From Elioraea sp051860475 (GTDB lineage: Bacteria; Pseudomonadota; Alphaproteobacteria; Acetobacterales; Acetobacteraceae), in the NCBI RefSeq assembly GCF_051860475.1, contig NZ_JBHYDW010000125.1, positions 1 to 13,358 of the forward strand: 13,358 nt of DNA, written 5' to 3'. The notes beneath the pieces were generated by a model. That model saw only the letters and a list, made by a program, of their open reading frames with translations, did no database searches and was not told where the DNA came from. A program made the translations under genes and the position numbers. Below are positions 12,109 to 13,358 of this stretch, piece after piece (the first letter of the stretch is position 1; each line of letters begins with the position of its first letter).

Positions 12109-13358
12109 TTGAACATCGAGCTCACCGAGGCGGGGCTGCTGCTGCTCGCCGTGCTGTTCGGCTTCCTCGGCCTCGGCGTCTGGATCGGCTTCGCGCTGAT
12201 GCTGACCGGGTTCGCCGGCATCGTCGTGCTGCCCATGCTGTTCCCCGCCTTCAACGAGTTCCCGGTCGAGAAGGTGCTGGGCACCTCGGTCTGGCAGGCG
12301 ATGGCGTCCTGGACGCTCGCCGCGCTGCCGCTGTTCATCTGGATGGGCGAGATCCTGTTTCGCACCCGGCTGTCCGAGGACATGTTCCGCGGCCTCGCGC
12401 CATGGGTGCAGCGCCTGCCCGGGCGGCTGATGCATGTCAACGTGATCGGCTGCGGCATCTTCGCCGCGGTGTCGGGCAGTTCGGCCGCGACCTGCGCGAC
12501 CATCGGCAAGATGAGCCTGCCCGCGCTCGAGGCGCGCGGCTACCACAAGCCGATGGCGATCGGCAGCCTCGCGGGCTCGGGCACGCTCGGGCTGCTCATT
12601 CCGCCCTCGATCATCATGATCGTCTACGGCGTGGCGGCCGAGGTGTCGATCGTGCGCCTGTTCATCGCCGGCGTGATCCCCGGGCTGATGCTGATCGGGC
12701 TGTTCTCGGGCTACATCGCGCTCTGGTCGCTGCTCAACCCGTCGCGCACGCCGCCGCGCGATCCGCGCACGACCTTGCGCCAGAAGCTCGATGCCTCCGC
12801 CTCGCTGCTGCCGATCATCCTGCTGATCCTGGCGGTGATCGGCTCGATCTATGGCGGTGTCGCGACCGCGAGCGAGGCCGCGGTGATGGGGGTGACGGGC
12901 GCGCTCGTGCTGTCGGCCTGGGGCGGAACGCTGACGCGCGAGAGCTTCGTCGCCAGCCTGATGGGCGCGGTCCGGCTCGCCTGCATGATCAACTTCATCC
13001 TCGCCGGCGCGGCGTTCCTGACCCAGGCGATGGCGTATTCGCGGATTCCCGTCGCGATGGCACAATGGGTCGGTTCGCAGGGCTTCCACCCCTACCTGGT
13101 GATCGGTGCGCTGACCGCGCTCTATGTCGTGCTCGGCTGCTTCATCGACGGGGTGTCGATGATCGTGCTGACGGTGTCGGTGGCGCTGCCGATCATCCAG
13201 GCGGCCGGGTTCGACCTGCTGTGGTTCGGCATCTTCATCGTGCTGGTGGTGGAGATGGCGCAGATCACCCCGCCGGTGGGGTTCAACCTGTTCGTGCTGC
13301 AGGGGCTGACCGGCGAGAACATCTTCCGTGTCGCTGCGGCGACCGCGCCGTTCTTCGT
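12109..13358 (+). CDS. dctM: TRAP transporter large permease (DctM family), 3' partial
   Basis: Main transport subunit of the TRAP system; 416 residues are visible before the window ends, so perhaps 10-25 residues are missing. It is hydrophobic throughout with about 11-12 helices. DctM hallmarks are PLFIWMGEILFRTRLSEDMF (74-93), the conserved VSGSSAATCATIGKMSLPAL (121-140), GSGTLGLLIPPSIIMIVYG (156-174), and EMAQITPPVGFNLFVLQG (382-399). The serine-rich and ITPPVG blocks form the cation and substrate region in known TRAP structures. The start is TTG at 12109, 3 nt after the dctQ stop, with AGGAG (12095-12099) at 9 nt; no ATG near the N-terminus fits. The frame is intact to the last base. Confidence 0.95.
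   Translation, partial: MNIELTEAGLLLLAVLFGFLGLGVWIGFALMLTGFAGIVVLPMLFPAFNEFPVEKVLGTSVWQAMASWTLAALPLFIWMGEILFRTRLSEDMFRGLAPWVQRLPGRLMHVNVIGCGIFAAVSGSSAATCATIGKMSLPALEARGYHKPMAIGSLAGSGTLGLLIPPSIIMIVYGVAAEVSIVRLFIAGVIPGLMLIGLFSGYIALWSLLNPSRTPPRDPRTTLRQKLDASASLLPIILLILAVIGSIYGGVATASEAAVMGVTGALVLSAWGGTLTRESFVASLMGAVRLACMINFILAGAAFLTQAMAYSRIPVAMAQWVGSQGFHPYLVIGALTALYVVLGCFIDGVSMIVLTVSVALPIIQAAGFDLLWFGIFIVLVVEMAQITPPVGFNLFVLQGLTGENIFRVAAATAPFF

Noticed and set aside
11587..13089. A minus-strand 500-residue open frame across dctQ and dctM
   Set aside because: It is another high-GC shadow, rich in Arg/His/Gln/Glu without a domain, lying opposite two well-recognised TRAP permease genes.
1..13358. CRISPR arrays, tRNA or rRNA genes, insertion sequences, phage or defence genes
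   Set aside because: None was seen. The window is nearly all dense coding sequence for respiration and transport, with no long repeats or terminal inverted repeats.

Overview
The window is very GC-rich, with strong G/C bias at third codon positions. Its gene content and order point to an alphaproteobacterium, most likely an Acetobacteraceae/Rhodospirillales-type organism. That placement is inferred from protein style and gene order, not from a marker gene. Almost everything here belongs to microaerobic respiration, followed by one solute transporter.

Layout. (1) Positions 1-180 are the 3' end of an ABC transporter with a fused ATPase. It runs into an abnormal low-complexity stretch containing G18 directly followed by C14 (222-253), which looks like a sequencing or assembly artefact. 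(2) 324-755 encodes a two-CBS-domain protein, and 799-1521 a TauE/SafE (COG2836-type) membrane protein of the kind often linked to cbb3 oxidase or copper genes. (3) On the minus strand, 2298-1522 encodes a DUF2189 membrane protein; its stop codon abuts the TauE/SafE stop exactly. (4) A 172-bp divergent intergenic region (2299-2470) holds a near-ideal FNR/FixK box (TTGA-N6-TCAA, 2377-2390) and a perfect 9-bp hairpin (2423-2447). (5) A complete cbb3 oxidase operon follows: ccoN, ccoO, ccoQ (52 aa), ccoP, ccoG, ccoH, ccoI, ccoS (59 aa), then an extra 63-aa two-helix membrane protein. All genes are separated by at most 15 nt or overlap. (6) After a weak hairpin and a 102-nt gap comes a TRAP transporter operon: periplasmic binding protein, small permease and large permease, the last truncated by the window end. 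A strong 10+5 bp hairpin lies across the binding-protein/small-permease junction.

How it works together. CcoNOQP form the high-affinity proton-pumping terminal oxidase. CcoG (copper reduction), CcoI (P1B copper ATPase), CcoH and CcoS mature it. The FNR/FixK box implies induction at low oxygen. The TauE/SafE and DUF2189 proteins and the 63-aa protein are plausible accessory factors by position; this is inference. The TRAP operon probably is a separate transcription unit importing an organic acid of unknown identity.

No tRNA, rRNA, CRISPR array, insertion sequence or phage gene is visible. The best candidates for something undescribed are the 63-aa protein coupled to ccoS, the 5'-UTR hairpin of ccoN, and the TRAP intercistronic hairpin that places a GTG start in its loop.
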